A DNA stretch of 43,829 nt from Deltaproteobacteria bacterium (GTDB taxonomy: Bacteria; Desulfobacterota; Syntrophobacteria; Syntrophobacterales; Syntrophobacteraceae). The position numbers and the translations under genes are program-made. The notes under the pieces were generated by a model that saw nothing but the letters and a program-made list of their open reading frames with translations, was not told where the DNA came from and ran no database searches. Below are positions 9,443 through 18,152 of the stretch, in pieces; positions within the stretch are counted from its first letter, which is position 1; each line of letters opens with the position of its first letter. The DNA lies in contig JAJXYD010000006.1 of assembly GCA_021780695.1 (NCBI GenBank), positions 1 to 43,829 on the forward strand, written 5' to 3'.

Positions 9443-9473
9443 CCCCCCCGGCTTTTAACATGCCGGAGGGGGG
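9443..9473 (+). terminator. Strong GC hairpin downstream of SBBP gene
   Basis: CCCCCCCGGC and GCCGGAGGGGGG can pair around a TTTTAACAT loop, with one bulged A, 70 bp after the stop codon. There is no T-tract on either side, so it is not a classical intrinsic terminator; it may be a 3-prime stabilising hairpin. Confidence 0.45.
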
Positions 9474-9623
9474 AACTTGCCAAAGGATGGAAAACCGCCT
9501 CTAACCTATCACTCCACCGGTTTTACCTCTCACCAGCCATGACGGCACGGGATAGAGCTCTTATCGCCGCTTTTATCCTTTTTTGTTCCTGCGCGGGCAA
9601 AATTTCACATCTTCTGTTCCTCT

Positions 9624-9785
9624 CTATTTTTCCCCGCACGGAACGCATATTCCCTGCGCATCTATACACTCATCGCAGTAGGATCGGTGGCACATACGAC
9701 ATTCCTGCACCGCGGACTCCCTCTCGAAGTCCGACCCGCAGGATGCGCAGGAAAATTTTTCACTGGAGGAAACATTTGTCGCCAT
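9624..9785 (-). CDS. Eight-cysteine zinc-finger-like microprotein (53 aa)
   Basis: The reading frame from ATG 9785 encodes 53 residues with four regular CxxC pairs: Cys13/16, Cys29/32, Cys37/40 and Cys47/50, plus His33. Spacings 12-4-6 between pairs resemble a cross-braced, RING/treble-clef-like fold binding two zinc ions, although a ferredoxin-like cluster cannot be excluded from spacing alone. AAGGAGAAATGAT precedes the ATG, an excellent ribosome-binding site, which supports expression. It has no signal peptide and ends GICVPCGEK. It lies alone and divergent from the siroheme/heme operon across an AT-rich spacer. I do not recognise a named family; similar CxxC-rich microproteins are frequent in Desulfobacterota. 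Confidence 0.78.
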   Translation of the reverse strand: MATNVSSSEKFSCASCGSDFERESAVQECRMCHRSYCDECIDAQGICVPCGEK

Positions 9786-9805
9786 ATCATTTCTCCTTTT
9801 AAAAA

Positions 9806-9834
9806 CTGTCCTCTACGCTGTTCCTTTATATAAT
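9806..9834 (+). promoter_or_regulatory. Possible promoter of the siroheme/ccsA/hemA operon
   Basis: A perfect TATAAT lies at 9829-9834 in the AT-rich spacer between two divergent genes, but the matching -35 (CTGTCC at 9806-9811, 17-bp spacer) is poor. On the other strand TTGTTC and TATAAA about 16 bp apart could serve the Cys-rich microprotein, so divergent promoters may overlap here. Confidence 0.3.
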
Positions 9835-10035
9835 AAGATACTCATTGAACAAATCCAGCGCACCATGAACTTGCCTTATGACCGGCGGAAAAAGTCGCGG
9901 CACTTGTTTAATCGCAAGGGCAATGATAAATTGTACCCTGCCATGGCTGGTGTCCATCCCCGCAAAAACGTTTCCCGTGGTGGATGCCGGCTCAAAGTTG
10001 AAACCGACCACATCTCATGGAAGAGCGCTCCCCAA

Positions 10036-10731
10036 ATGGCAGCCCGCTATTATCCGCTTTTTCTCTCGCTTGAAGGAAAGACCTGCCTTGTCGTTGGAGG
10101 GGGAGCCGTGGGAGAGCGCAAAGTCGGGACCCTGCTCAAGTTTGGCGCGCTGGTTCGCCTGGTGGCCCGTGAATTATCCGAAGAGCTCGAAGGAAAGAGG
10201 GCCCAAAATCTCATCGTGTGGGCGGCAAAAGAATACGACAGATCTCAACTTCAGGCGGTAAGCCTCGTGTTTGCGGCCACCGACGACCTGAATGTCAACC
10301 GCATGATCGCCTCGGATGCGCGCGAGCTGGGCCTGTGGTGCAACATGGCCGCCGAGCCCGAACTGGGCTCCTTTATCGTTCCTTCCGTTGTCCAACGGGG
10401 GGCGATCAGCATTGCGGTTTCAACCTCGGGCAAAAGTCCGGCTGCGGCAAAACTCTTGAGGCAAAAGCTCGAGTGCGAAATCGGTGACGAGTGGGACTTT
10501 TTTGTACGGTTGCTCGGGCAATTGCGCGAAACTTTCAAAGCCAGGGGAGTGGTGGAAAAGGCGGGTCGTGAGGTATTGACAAGACTTGCGCAACTACCCA
10601 TACCCCAATGGCTCGGGGAGTGCCGAAGCGCGGAGGCGCTTGCGAAAACGATCGAGACCTGCCGCCCCGTTATGAGCGCACAGGAAACCAAAGGTCTTTG
10701 GGAAAATCTATGGAATCTTTTTTCCTTGTAA
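10036..10731 (+). CDS. Precorrin-2 dehydrogenase/sirohydrochlorin ferrochelatase domain protein
   Basis: This is the Met8p/CysG N-terminal type of enzyme, which oxidises precorrin-2 with NAD and inserts iron to give siroheme. In anaerobic Desulfobacterota siroheme also feeds the alternative heme pathway. Evidence: MAARYYPLFLSLEGKTCLVVGGGAVGERKVGTLLKFGALVRLVA, with the Rossmann GGGAVGERK loop, LVFAATDD at the second strand pair, and WCNMAAEPELGSFIVPSVVQRGAISIAVSTSGKSPAAAKLLR, the family hallmark. At 231 aa it contains only this domain, with no fused methyltransferase. I chose ATG 10036 (GGAAGAG upstream) because the match begins there; an upstream frame to 9865 adds unsupported residues. Its end overlaps the next gene by 22 bp, implying coupling. 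Confidence 0.9.
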   Translation: MAARYYPLFLSLEGKTCLVVGGGAVGERKVGTLLKFGALVRLVARELSEELEGKRAQNLIVWAAKEYDRSQLQAVSLVFAATDDLNVNRMIASDARELGLWCNMAAEPELGSFIVPSVVQRGAISIAVSTSGKSPAAAKLLRQKLECEIGDEWDFFVRLLGQLRETFKARGVVEKAGREVLTRLAQLPIPQWLGECRSAEALAKTIETCRPVMSAQETKGLWENLWNLFSL

Positions 10732-11543
10732 TTGCAACACTTTGTTATCTAAGCGGAACCATCGGCTACTTTATTTATCTTCTAAAAGACCGCGAAGTGT
10801 TGCCCCGGATATCCTGGACCCTGTTGCTGGTGGGGGCGCTTTTTCACGGGGCGGCGCTTGTGATGCGCGCGATCGGCATGGGGCATTTTCCGGTTACATC
10901 GATTCGGGAGGCGATCTCGCTTTTTACCTGGGTTTTCGTGGTGACCTACCTGGTCATCCAGGTAAAGCTAAAGCTGCGAATCCTGGGCTCTTTCGTATCT
11001 CCCCTGGCCGTGATTTTCATGGTTTCCTCCAGGCTTTTACCCACTCAGGCAATACGAACAAACGGCTCTTTTCGTAGCGGATGGCTTATCGCGCACGTCT
11101 CGAGCATTTTCCTGGCAAATGCCTTGTTTGCGATGCTTTTCAGCCTTGGTATAATGTATCTTCTGCAGGAAAGGGGCATAAAGAAAAAAAATTTCGGCCT
11201 GCTCTATGAACGGTTGCCCTCGCTCGATCGCATTGATTCGCTTGCACATGTGTGCCTTATGGCGGGGTTTCCTCTGATGACCGCGGGGCTCATAACCGGC
11301 TTTGTTTATGCCGCCATGGTCTGGCGTTCGCCCTGGAACTGGGACCCCAAGGAGATATTGTCGGTTGTCACCTGGTTGATCTACGCCGTTCTTGTCCATG
11401 AACGGCTAACGGTGGGATGGAGGGGCAGAAGGGCGGCGTGGCTTGCAATTATTGGTTTTTCGGCCACTGTTCTTACTTTCATCCTGGCAAGCCTTCTGCT
11501 TGCCGGCCATCATTCCGTCATTTCCAAAAATTTTTACGGGTAA
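10710..11543 (+). CDS. CcsA/HemX-type cytochrome c assembly membrane protein
   Basis: This 277-aa integral membrane protein has about eight predicted helices starting at MESFFLVIATLCYLSGTIGYFIYLL. It carries the tryptophan-rich heme-handling motif in the form VWRSPWNWDPKEILSVVTWLIYAVLVH (about residues 206-232) and conserved His residues near helix ends, as in CcsA/CcmC/HemX proteins that present heme for cytochrome c maturation. The WG of the usual WGxxWxWD motif is replaced by WR. In this position, between siroheme synthase and hemA, it is usually called HemX or CcsB/CcsA; whether it assembles cytochromes or tunes HemA is not decided by sequence. It overlaps the upstream gene by 22 bp and ends 6 bp before hemA. 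Confidence 0.87.
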   Translation: MESFFLVIATLCYLSGTIGYFIYLLKDREVLPRISWTLLLVGALFHGAALVMRAIGMGHFPVTSIREAISLFTWVFVVTYLVIQVKLKLRILGSFVSPLAVIFMVSSRLLPTQAIRTNGSFRSGWLIAHVSSIFLANALFAMLFSLGIMYLLQERGIKKKNFGLLYERLPSLDRIDSLAHVCLMAGFPLMTAGLITGFVYAAMVWRSPWNWDPKEILSVVTWLIYAVLVHERLTVGWRGRRAAWLAIIGFSATVLTFILASLLLAGHHSVISKNFYG

Positions 11544-11549
11544 GAATAC

Positions 11550-12899
11550 ATGGTTCATATCATCCTCTTAGGCATGAATCACAAGACGGCCCCTGTGGAA
11601 GTTCGCGAGCAGCTTGCCGTGGCGTGCCGAAAAGAGGTCAACCCGCTGCACATGCTCCCTCACCTCGAGCACGTAGAGGAGTTGATATATGTTTCTACGT
11701 GCAACAGAGTGGAATTTTTGTTCACCTGCGGTTCCCTTTCCGAGGCGATCGCCGAGGTAAAAGCGCTTCTTCGCACCCATGTGGGACTGCCCAGCTCGGT
11801 CCCCCTGGATTCCTACCTCTACGTCCATAAAGACCTGGAGGCCGTAAAACACCTTTTCATGGTTGCCTCGAGCCTGGACTCCATGGTGGTGGGAGAGCCC
11901 CAAATACTGGGCCAGTTAAAGGAAGCCTATCGTACGGCCGTCGAATACCGCTCGGTTAAAACGGTCTTAAACCGGCTCATGCATAAATCCTTTTCGGTGG
12001 CCAAGCGCGTTCGCACCGAGACCTGCATAGGGTCGTGCGCCGTGTCGGTAAGTTATGCGGCCGTGGAGCTTGCCCGCAAGATTTTCGGCCAAATCAAGGA
12101 TAAAAGGGTGCTGCTGATCGGTGCGGGGGAAATGGCCGAACTTGCCGCCGAGCACTTCCTGAGGCAGGGGGTTAAGACCATGATGGTGGCAAACCGCACG
12201 CTGGAGCGTGCGGTAGAGTTGGCCGCCAGGTTCAAAGCCGAAACCGTCCCCTTTGCCGCCTTGCTCGAAGCCCTCAAGGCCGCCGATATCGTGGTTTCCT
12301 CCACCGGGGCCCCCCAGCCTATCATAAGCTACCGGGACATAAAGGCGAGGATGCGCGAGCGGCGCAACAAGCCTCTTTTTTTCATCGATATCGCCGTTCC
12401 AAGAGACATAGACCCGAAGGCAAACCAGATCGACAATGTCTACGTCTACGACATAGACGATCTGCAGGGCGTTATCGAATTCAACAAGGAAGAACGGCTG
12501 AGTCAGGCGCGCGCGGCCGAGCACATAATAGACGAGGAAACCATCAAATTCAGAAACTGGATGGAAAGCCTTAGCGTTTCCCCAACGATAGTCTCCGTTC
12601 GGGAAAAGGCCGAGAAGATAAGGCAGGATGAGCTCAGAAAAACCTTTTCCCAGCTCCCCGATTTAAACGACAGGCAAAGGGAGGCGATTGAAATCCTCAC
12701 CTCCTCGATTATAAAGAAACTGCTCCACGACCCCATAATATTTTTGAAAAAAAAGGCCCAAAGAGAGGCCAGGGCCGTTTACATGGATTTTACCCTGCAA
12801 CTTTTCAACCTGATCGAAACAATAGACGAGGTAGATGGGGCACAGGCTGAGAGCCCCAAGGCCCAAGAGCCTGAGTTTTTCAAGGCCGCCAAAAAATGA
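11550..12899 (+). CDS. hemA: Glutamyl-tRNA reductase
   Basis: HemA reduces glutamyl-tRNA(Glu) to glutamate-1-semialdehyde with NADPH, the first committed step of tetrapyrrole synthesis in bacteria using the C5 pathway. Seen: GMNHKTAPVEVREQLA at the N-terminus, STCNRVEF with catalytic Cys51, SLDSMVVGEPQILGQLKEAYRTA, the NADPH fold VLLIGAGEMAELAAEHFLRQGVKTMMVANRTLERA, and PLFFIDIAVPRDIDP. The C-terminal helical dimerisation domain is complete. Length 449 aa is normal. It starts 6 bp after ccsA, and the zinc-ribbon gene starts 6 bp after its stop, so all four genes form one operon. Heme feedback is likely from family knowledge, but no regulatory site is visible. Confidence 0.95.
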   Translation: MVHIILLGMNHKTAPVEVREQLAVACRKEVNPLHMLPHLEHVEELIYVSTCNRVEFLFTCGSLSEAIAEVKALLRTHVGLPSSVPLDSYLYVHKDLEAVKHLFMVASSLDSMVVGEPQILGQLKEAYRTAVEYRSVKTVLNRLMHKSFSVAKRVRTETCIGSCAVSVSYAAVELARKIFGQIKDKRVLLIGAGEMAELAAEHFLRQGVKTMMVANRTLERAVELAARFKAETVPFAALLEALKAADIVVSSTGAPQPIISYRDIKARMRERRNKPLFFIDIAVPRDIDPKANQIDNVYVYDIDDLQGVIEFNKEERLSQARAAEHIIDEETIKFRNWMESLSVSPTIVSVREKAEKIRQDELRKTFSQLPDLNDRQREAIEILTSSIIKKLLHDPIIFLKKKAQREARAVYMDFTLQLFNLIETIDEVDGAQAESPKAQEPEFFKAAKK

Positions 12900-12905
12900 G
12901 GAAAT

Positions 12906-13301
12906 ATGGCAGATATCCTTCAATTCGGTAAAAAAGTCGAAAACGTGAGGTCGGAGCGAGACAATAGCCTTCGCCAGCTCAAGATCGAATCCTTGCGCAA
13001 AATATTCCAGTGCACCCGGTGCATGATGAAGTGCTCCAAGTGCGGCGCCCAGATAGATTCCCAGGAATATGCCCGTTTTGCCGCACCTTACAGCCTGTGC
13101 AAAAACTGTATGCAGGAATATGAGGAATACCGCGCCAGAGCCGCCGGAGACCAGGGCGAGTCGGAGTGCTACTGGCGCAACGCCGCCTGGATGAAGGTGT
13201 GGGAAACCTGGCTCCAGCACCAGCAATCACTCGACCGGTACAGGCAGTCCAAGGAATTTCTCCAGCTCATGGACGAAGTCGAACAGATACTCAAAAAATA
13301 A
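12906..13301 (+). CDS. Zinc-ribbon-like hypothetical protein in the hemA operon (131 aa)
   Basis: This soluble 131-aa protein has five closely placed cysteines, FQCTRCMMKCSKCGAQ (residues about 35-50), and a second pair, YSLCKNCMQEYEEY, some 15 residues later. This is a plausible zinc ribbon made of two CxxC knuckles, with one or more extra Cys. The N-terminal MADILQFGKKVENVRSERDNSLRQ and the C-terminal half are highly charged and helical. AGGAAAT precedes the ATG and the gene starts 6 bp after hemA, so it is co-transcribed. Similar proteins occur next to hemA in related genomes as far as I recall, but no function is known to me. Confidence 0.8.
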   Translation: MADILQFGKKVENVRSERDNSLRQLKIESLRKIFQCTRCMMKCSKCGAQIDSQEYARFAAPYSLCKNCMQEYEEYRARAAGDQGESECYWRNAAWMKVWETWLQHQQSLDRYRQSKEFLQLMDEVEQILKK

Positions 13302-13305
13302 TGGG

Positions 13306-13776
13306 CTAGAACGGAATGTCGTCATCGGGTGGGCCGCTGTTGGCCGGCAACTCTTCGACCGCCGACCGCCCCGCCGGCCCTGCGTTCCTGACCTGCTCCC
13401 GTCCGGGTGCCGCGCCCGCGGACTGCGCCTGCCCATCCGAACTCCCAAGCAGTTGCAGTTCCCTTGCCACGATTTCGGTGGTAGAGCGCTTCTGGCCTTG
13501 GGCATCTTCCCACTGGTTGGTGCGAATACTGCCCTCGACATAAACCAGGCGTCCCTTTGACAGATAATTGCCGCAAAATTCGGCTGTTTTACCGAAGGTA
13601 ACTATTCGGTGCCACTCTGTGCGCTCTTCGCGGTTTCCTTCCCCGCCGCCCGGGGCAAAATCATTGGTGGCAAGGCTGAATTTGGCGACAGCGACCCCAT
13701 TTGCGGAGTAGCGAATGTCAGGGTCTCCCCCCAGCCTTCCAACCAATATAGCCTTATTGACAGTTCCCTTAGCCAT
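13306..13776 (-). CDS. ssb: Single-stranded DNA-binding protein
   Basis: SSB coats single-stranded DNA in replication and repair. The 156-aa protein has the OB-fold (NKAILVGRLGGDPDIRYSANGVAVAKFSLATND; GKTAEFCGNYLSKGRLVYVEGSIRTNQWEDAQGQKR), a Gly/Pro/Ala-rich disordered linker, and the acidic tip PPDDDIPF that recruits partner proteins. GGAGGAGAG lies upstream of ATG 13776. It converges on the hemA operon with 4 bp between stop codons, leaving no room for a separate terminator. Confidence 0.96.
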   Translation of the reverse strand: MAKGTVNKAILVGRLGGDPDIRYSANGVAVAKFSLATNDFAPGGGEGNREERTEWHRIVTFGKTAEFCGNYLSKGRLVYVEGSIRTNQWEDAQGQKRSTTEIVARELQLLGSSDGQAQSAGAAPGREQVRNAGPAGRSAVEELPANSGPPDDDIPF

Positions 13777-14144
13777 TTTTAGCCTCTCCTCCGGTGCGCT
13801 CGCACACGCTCTAAAAAACCCTTGAGAAAAACCCGCTCACATACAGCCGGCCCCCCCCTCGATCCAAAGTTCCTTATACCACTAATCAAAAGGCATGCAA
13901 ACCTTGATAGGGATCGAAGAGAGGCTTGGCGCCTCCCCGGTTTTTACCGGCTGCCTTGGGATGCGTTAATTGACCTTGACTGTTTCTGCGCCTTGGTTTA
14001 TCTATCCATTTGGTTGCAGCATAACGCCGGATTGTGACCCTTTCGGCTTTTTGCGCTGTACATATCTCTGAGGGTCTTACCGGCCCCCCGGGAGGTTTTC
14101 CTCAGCCCGCCACAAGCGGGCTTTATTTATTTTAGGGAGTCACG
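13777..14144. other. Non-coding region upstream of the small membrane protein gene
   Basis: A 71-codon open frame at 13822-14037 has no ribosome-binding site and no recognisable family. The right part looks structured: GACCCT (about 14035) can pair with AGGGTC (about 14073), and a GGGAGG-TTTT-CCTC hairpin precedes the intrinsic terminator at 14104. This could be a leader with attenuation or a small RNA ending at that terminator. I could not match it to 6S RNA, SRP RNA or a known riboswitch. Confidence 0.4.
14104..14134 (+). terminator. Rho-independent terminator
   Basis: AGCCCGC (14104-14110) pairs perfectly with GCGGGCT (14116-14122) around CACAA, followed by TTATTTATTTT. It lies only 11 bp before the start of the small membrane protein, with the GGGAG ribosome-binding site in between. 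It either ends an unannotated transcript from the left or acts as an attenuator for the gene that follows. Confidence 0.75.
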
Positions 14145-14393
14145 ATGAAAAAGAGCCTTTCGATTATTATGATCGCCATTATAGGGCTGATTATAATCTA
14201 CGCGACGGTTTGCCTGTTTATGGGCAATTTCATGGCTGCCTACGCCACTCTTCCCTTTCTTGTCGTCTATTATGTCGGGGTAGGGGCTCTGAAGCGTCGA
14301 AAGAGCAGGGAACAACCCGAGGATAACGATCCGGGCGCCATCCGGCCCGAAGCCCCTCAAACGTCGCCCAAAGACTCAAAGTTGCCGCGATGA
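14145..14393 (+). CDS. Small two-helix membrane protein (82 aa)
   Basis: The N-terminal MKKSLSIIMIAIIGLIIIYATVCLFMG and the following AAYATLPFLVVYYVGVGAL form two hydrophobic helices. The last 30 residues are polar and proline-rich (KRRKSREQPEDNDPG...), probably a cytoplasmic tail. AGGGAG is placed well before ATG 14145. No family recognised. It lies 108 bp ahead of rpiB, with a terminator immediately upstream. Confidence 0.6.
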   Translation: MKKSLSIIMIAIIGLIIIYATVCLFMGNFMAAYATLPFLVVYYVGVGALKRRKSREQPEDNDPGAIRPEAPQTSPKDSKLPR

Positions 14394-14501
14394 GAACGGA
14401 AAAGCTTGATTTGGCATGAAAAATAGTCCAAATAAGAACTAAAAAAGATCTTAGACCGGTTTTATAGCTTTTTATCAAGTCCCTAGAGGGTGCCAAAAGT
14501 C

Positions 14502-14939
14502 ATGAGAGTCTACGTTGGAGCCGACCACGCCGGATTTGAATTAAAGGACACCGTCGCCGCTGCTCTAAAAAAGGCCGACGTTACCGTTGTCGATGTTGGA
14601 ACCGATGGTCCCTCTTCGGTCGATTACCCCGTCTATGCCTTTGAGGTGGCAAAGGCCGTGGCCGCCGGACAGGCCGATCGCGGAATACTGGTGTGCGGCA
14701 GCGGTATAGGCATGTCGATGGCCGCAAACCGGATAAAGGGCGTGCGGGCGGTAAACGGGCAGGGGACCTACGAGGCGCGCATGAGCCGCCGCCACAACGA
14801 CAGCAACGTCTTGTGCCTGGGCGCCCGCTTTATAGGCGTCGATCTTGCCCTGGAAATTGTAAGGGAGTGGCTTGCCGAGCCTTTTGAGGGCGGCAGGCAC
14901 AAACGGCGCGTCGACCTTATGGATAATCCTCCTCAATAA
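14502..14939 (+). CDS. rpiB: Ribose-5-phosphate isomerase B
   Basis: RpiB interconverts ribose-5-phosphate and ribulose-5-phosphate in the non-oxidative pentose phosphate pathway. The 145-aa protein begins [16 protein letters not shown], has [20 protein letters not shown] and the anion-hole/active-site loop [22 protein letters not shown] with the catalytic Cys, then [15 protein letters not shown], all standard. I chose ATG 14502 with AGAGGG upstream; a GTG at 14490 would add four residues and overlap that site. It is followed 31 bp later by glyQ and may share its transcript. Confidence 0.93.
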   Translation: MRVYVGADHAGFELKDTVAAALKKADVTVVDVGTDGPSSVDYPVYAFEVAKAVAAGQADRGILVCGSGIGMSMAANRIKGVRAVNGQGTYEARMSRRHNDSNVLCLGARFIGVDLALEIVREWLAEPFEGGRHKRRVDLMDNPPQ

Positions 14940-14970
14940 TGGTTTTGCATTTGCTATATCTGGAGAAGAA

Positions 14971-15837
14971 ATGACATTCCAGGAACTTATACTTTCACTT
15001 AACAAGTTCTGGTCAGACCGGGGATGTTTGGTCCAGCAGCCCTACGATCTGGAAGTCGGGGCAGGCACCTTCAATCCCGCCACTTTCCTAAGGGTGCTTG
15101 GTCCAGAGCCTTATAGCGTCGCCTACGTGCAGCCCTCCCGGCGTCCAACAGACGGCAGGTACGGCGAAAACCCCAACCGGCTCCAGCATTACTATCAATA
15201 CCAGGTCATTTTAAAGCCTTCGCCCGCCGACTCCCAGGCACTCTATCTGGAAAGCCTCAAGAGCTTTGGCGTCGATCCTCTCGATCACGATATCCGATTT
15301 GTCGAAGACGACTGGGAATCTCCCACACTGGGAGCTTCGGGCCTGGGTTGGGAAGTCTGGCTAGACGGCATGGAGATAACCCAGTTTACCTATTTTCAGC
15401 AGGTCGGGGGCCTAAGCCTGAGTCCGGTAAGCCTGGAGCTCACTTACGGCCTGGAGCGTATTGCAATGTACCTGCAGGGCGTCAATTCGGTCTACGACCT
15501 GGTCTGGAGCGGCAATGTCACCTACGGCGATGTCCACCACCAGGGCGAGGTGGAATGGTCGCACTATAACTTCGAAGAGGCCGATGTGGACATGCTCCTC
15601 AAACTCTTCGCAATGTTTGAGGCCGAATCGCTGCGGATGCATAAAAAAGGGCTGGTTCTGCCCAGCTACGACTATACGCTCAAATGTTCCCATGTGTTCA
15701 ACCTCCTCGATGCCAGGGGGGCTATAAGCGTTACCGAGAGGACAAACTATATCGCAAGGGTTAGGAACATGGCCCGAAGCGTTGCCCACGCTTACTATGC
15801 TCAACGCGAGAACCTGGGCTTTCCACTTATTAAGTGA
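14971..15837 (+). CDS. glyQ: Glycyl-tRNA synthetase alpha subunit
   Basis: This is the catalytic subunit of the bacterial alpha2beta2 glycyl-tRNA synthetase, which activates glycine with ATP and charges tRNA(Gly). [107 protein letters not shown] and [16 protein letters not shown] are nearly invariant in the family. ATG 14971 has GGAGAAG just upstream; a longer frame to 14872 overlaps rpiB and is not supported. Length 288 aa is normal. Its partner glyS begins 200 bp downstream. Confidence 0.97.
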   Translation: MTFQELILSLNKFWSDRGCLVQQPYDLEVGAGTFNPATFLRVLGPEPYSVAYVQPSRRPTDGRYGENPNRLQHYYQYQVILKPSPADSQALYLESLKSFGVDPLDHDIRFVEDDWESPTLGASGLGWEVWLDGMEITQFTYFQQVGGLSLSPVSLELTYGLERIAMYLQGVNSVYDLVWSGNVTYGDVHHQGEVEWSHYNFEEADVDMLLKLFAMFEAESLRMHKKGLVLPSYDYTLKCSHVFNLLDARGAISVTERTNYIARVRNMARSVAHAYYAQRENLGFPLIK

Positions 15838-16037
15838 AAGAATTTGAGCAGCTCTTCGTCCCCATGGAGAAACCACCCGAAATCCACGGAAACTGCGTGG
15901 TTTGGGCTTGGAGATACCGGCCGGCGGTCCCACCGCCGACTTTTCGTCAAAGAGAGCAGATTTGCCCGAATCGATGCGGCAGGAAGCGGTAAACCACTTC
16001 GTGTTGCTTGCTTCCCGCTACCTAAAAAGGTGAATGG

Positions 16038-18113
16038 ATGGCGCAGACCCTATACATAGAGATCGGAACCGAGGAAATGCCGGCGGGCTATATCAGGCCG
16101 GCCCTGGAGTGGATGTCGGCATGGATGGCGAAGTTTCTCGATGACAACCGCATAGACCACGCTCAACCCGAAGTGGCCGGGACGCCCCGAAGGCTGGTGC
16201 TAAACGTTGCCGATGTGGCCCCGACCCAGAAACCGGTGAGCATTGAGGTCGTCGGACCGCCCAAAAAAGCGGCCTATGACGCCCGGGGAAATCCCACAAA
16301 GGCCGCCGAGGGTTTTGCAAAAGGCCAGGGCGTAGAACTTAAAGACGTTCAAATAAAACAGACGCCCAAAGGCGAGTACCTCTGCGTTTTAAAGGAGGAG
16401 GCAGGCCTTGAGGCCCGGGACATCATCCAAAAAGTGCTCCCCGATTTTCTCGCCAGGTTTCCCTTTCCTAAATCGATGCACTGGTCCTCCTATTCCGTGA
16501 CTTTTGCCAGGCCCGTTTTGTGGCTGGTCGCCATGCTTGGAGACAAAGTCCTCGACTGCTCCTATGCCCAGGTCAAAAGCGCAAATAAATCCATGGGCCA
16601 CAGGTTCATGAGCCCGGTCTGGCTGGAGGTAAAGGATTTGGCCTCCCACCGGGAAAACCTCCGGAAAAACTACGTCATCCTCGATATCGCCCAAAGACGG
16701 GAACTTATCCGCAAGGGAGCCCGGGAGGCCGCCGCCCAGGTTGGCGGAAAAATCCTGGCCGATGACGAACTCCTCGAGGAGGTGACTCAACTGGTCGAAT
16801 TTCCCCAGCCCATTCTGGGCCGCTTCGAGGACAAATACCTGGAACTTCCCCCGGAGCTTTTGATCACCGTTATAAAGAAGCACCAGCGTTATTTTGCCGT
16901 TACGGACGAGGCGGGGGCTCTGCTCCCTTATTTTGTTACCATTTCCAACGTGGTCCCCCGCGACTTCTCGGTGGTAGCGGCCGGAAACGGCCGGGTTGTA
17001 AGGGCAAGGCTCGAAGACGCCCGCTTTTACTACACGGAGGATCAAAAGGTGCGCCTCGATGACCGGGTCGAGCACCTCAAGGGAGTGGTCTTCCACTCCA
17101 AGATCGGAACCAGCTTCGAGAAGATGGAGCGCTTCTCCGAGCTCGCCCGGATGCTTGCTAAGCGTGTCGCCCCCGAGCGCATGGAACACATCCTGCGGGC
17201 CGCAAGACTTTGCAAGGCCGATCTGGTCTGCGGTGTTGTGGGCGAATTTCCCGAATTGCAGGGCATCATGGGTAAGACTTATGCGAGGCTGCAGGGAGAA
17301 CCCCGGGCCGTTTGCGAGGCCGTCTACGAACACTATTTGCCTAACCGCTCCGGCGGGCCCGTGCCGCAAAGCATCGAGGGCGCTCTGCTCAGTATAGCCG
17401 ACAAGATCGATACGATTGCGGCCTGCTTCGGCGTGGGGCTGCTGCCAACCGGAACCACCGATCCTTTTGCCCTGAGACGCCAGACCCTTGGAATAATCCG
17501 CATAGTGCTCGAAACACCCCTTCGCATCTCGATTGGCGATCTTTTGGACAAAGCGCTCCAACTGCTGGCTCACAAACTGACCCAACCGGCCGAGAATGTA
17601 AAAAGGGATATCACGGCCTTTTTTGAGGGCCGTCTCCACCATTATCTGGCCTCCGCCCAGGAGGGGCTTAGCCCCGATGTCATCGAGGCGGCCCTTGCCG
17701 CCGGTACAGACGATCTGCTCGAAGCCGTCCAGCGGACCAGGGCCCTTGCCCGCTTTACCTCAAGGCCCGATTTCGCCCCCCTGGCCGCGGCCTTTAAAAG
17801 AATCGCCAACATCATTAAAGTTCCGCAAACCGATCCCGTTGAGGTCTCTTTTTTCAAATCCCCCGCCGAAGGGGCTCTCTTCGAGCAACTGCTAAAGGTC
17901 GAAGAGGAGGCGGGCGCCATGCTCGCCCGCTCGGATTTCTCCGGGGCCCTCGAGGTCATGGCTCGCCTAAAACCCATGGTCGACTCCTTTTTCGATTCCG
18001 TTCTCGTCATGGATAGCGATGAGGCCGTGAAGCGAAACAGGCTTGCCCTTCTTACCCGCACCCGCGCTTTCTTTGACCGCCTGGCCGATTTTCGCAAAAT
18101 TCAAACCTCCTGA
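16038..18113 (+). CDS. glyS: Glycyl-tRNA synthetase beta subunit
   Basis: GlyS supplies tRNA recognition to the alpha2beta2 glycyl-tRNA synthetase. The 691-aa protein starts MAQTLYIEIGTEEMPAGYIRPAL and contains TPRRLVLNVADV, VGPPKKAAYDARGNPTKAAEGFAKGQGV, TFARPVLWLVAMLG, HRFMSP, VIKKHQRYFAV, ARLEDARFYYTEDQK, GVVGEFPELQGIMGKTYA, TGTTDPFALRRQTLGIIRIV and a C-terminal DALR-like anticodon-binding region ending MDSDEAVKRNRLALLTRTRAFFDRLADFRKIQ. AAAAGGTGA precedes ATG 16038. The 200 bp between glyQ and glyS show no gene. Confidence 0.97.
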   Translation: MAQTLYIEIGTEEMPAGYIRPALEWMSAWMAKFLDDNRIDHAQPEVAGTPRRLVLNVADVAPTQKPVSIEVVGPPKKAAYDARGNPTKAAEGFAKGQGVELKDVQIKQTPKGEYLCVLKEEAGLEARDIIQKVLPDFLARFPFPKSMHWSSYSVTFARPVLWLVAMLGDKVLDCSYAQVKSANKSMGHRFMSPVWLEVKDLASHRENLRKNYVILDIAQRRELIRKGAREAAAQVGGKILADDELLEEVTQLVEFPQPILGRFEDKYLELPPELLITVIKKHQRYFAVTDEAGALLPYFVTISNVVPRDFSVVAAGNGRVVRARLEDARFYYTEDQKVRLDDRVEHLKGVVFHSKIGTSFEKMERFSELARMLAKRVAPERMEHILRAARLCKADLVCGVVGEFPELQGIMGKTYARLQGEPRAVCEAVYEHYLPNRSGGPVPQSIEGALLSIADKIDTIAACFGVGLLPTGTTDPFALRRQTLGIIRIVLETPLRISIGDLLDKALQLLAHKLTQPAENVKRDITAFFEGRLHHYLASAQEGLSPDVIEAALAAGTDDLLEAVQRTRALARFTSRPDFAPLAAAFKRIANIIKVPQTDPVEVSFFKSPAEGALFEQLLKVEEEAGAMLARSDFSGALEVMARLKPMVDSFFDSVLVMDSDEAVKRNRLALLTRTRAFFDRLADFRKIQTS

Positions 18114-18152
18114 CTGGTTTTGAGGTCGCAAATAGTTACCTTATTGTGAGTC

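Noticed and set aside
13822..14037. 71-codon open frame after ssb
   Set aside because: No ribosome-binding site or family signal; the region looks structural.
16389..17642. Long antisense open frame opposite glyS
   Set aside because: Shadow of glyS, which is strongly conserved in the forward frame.
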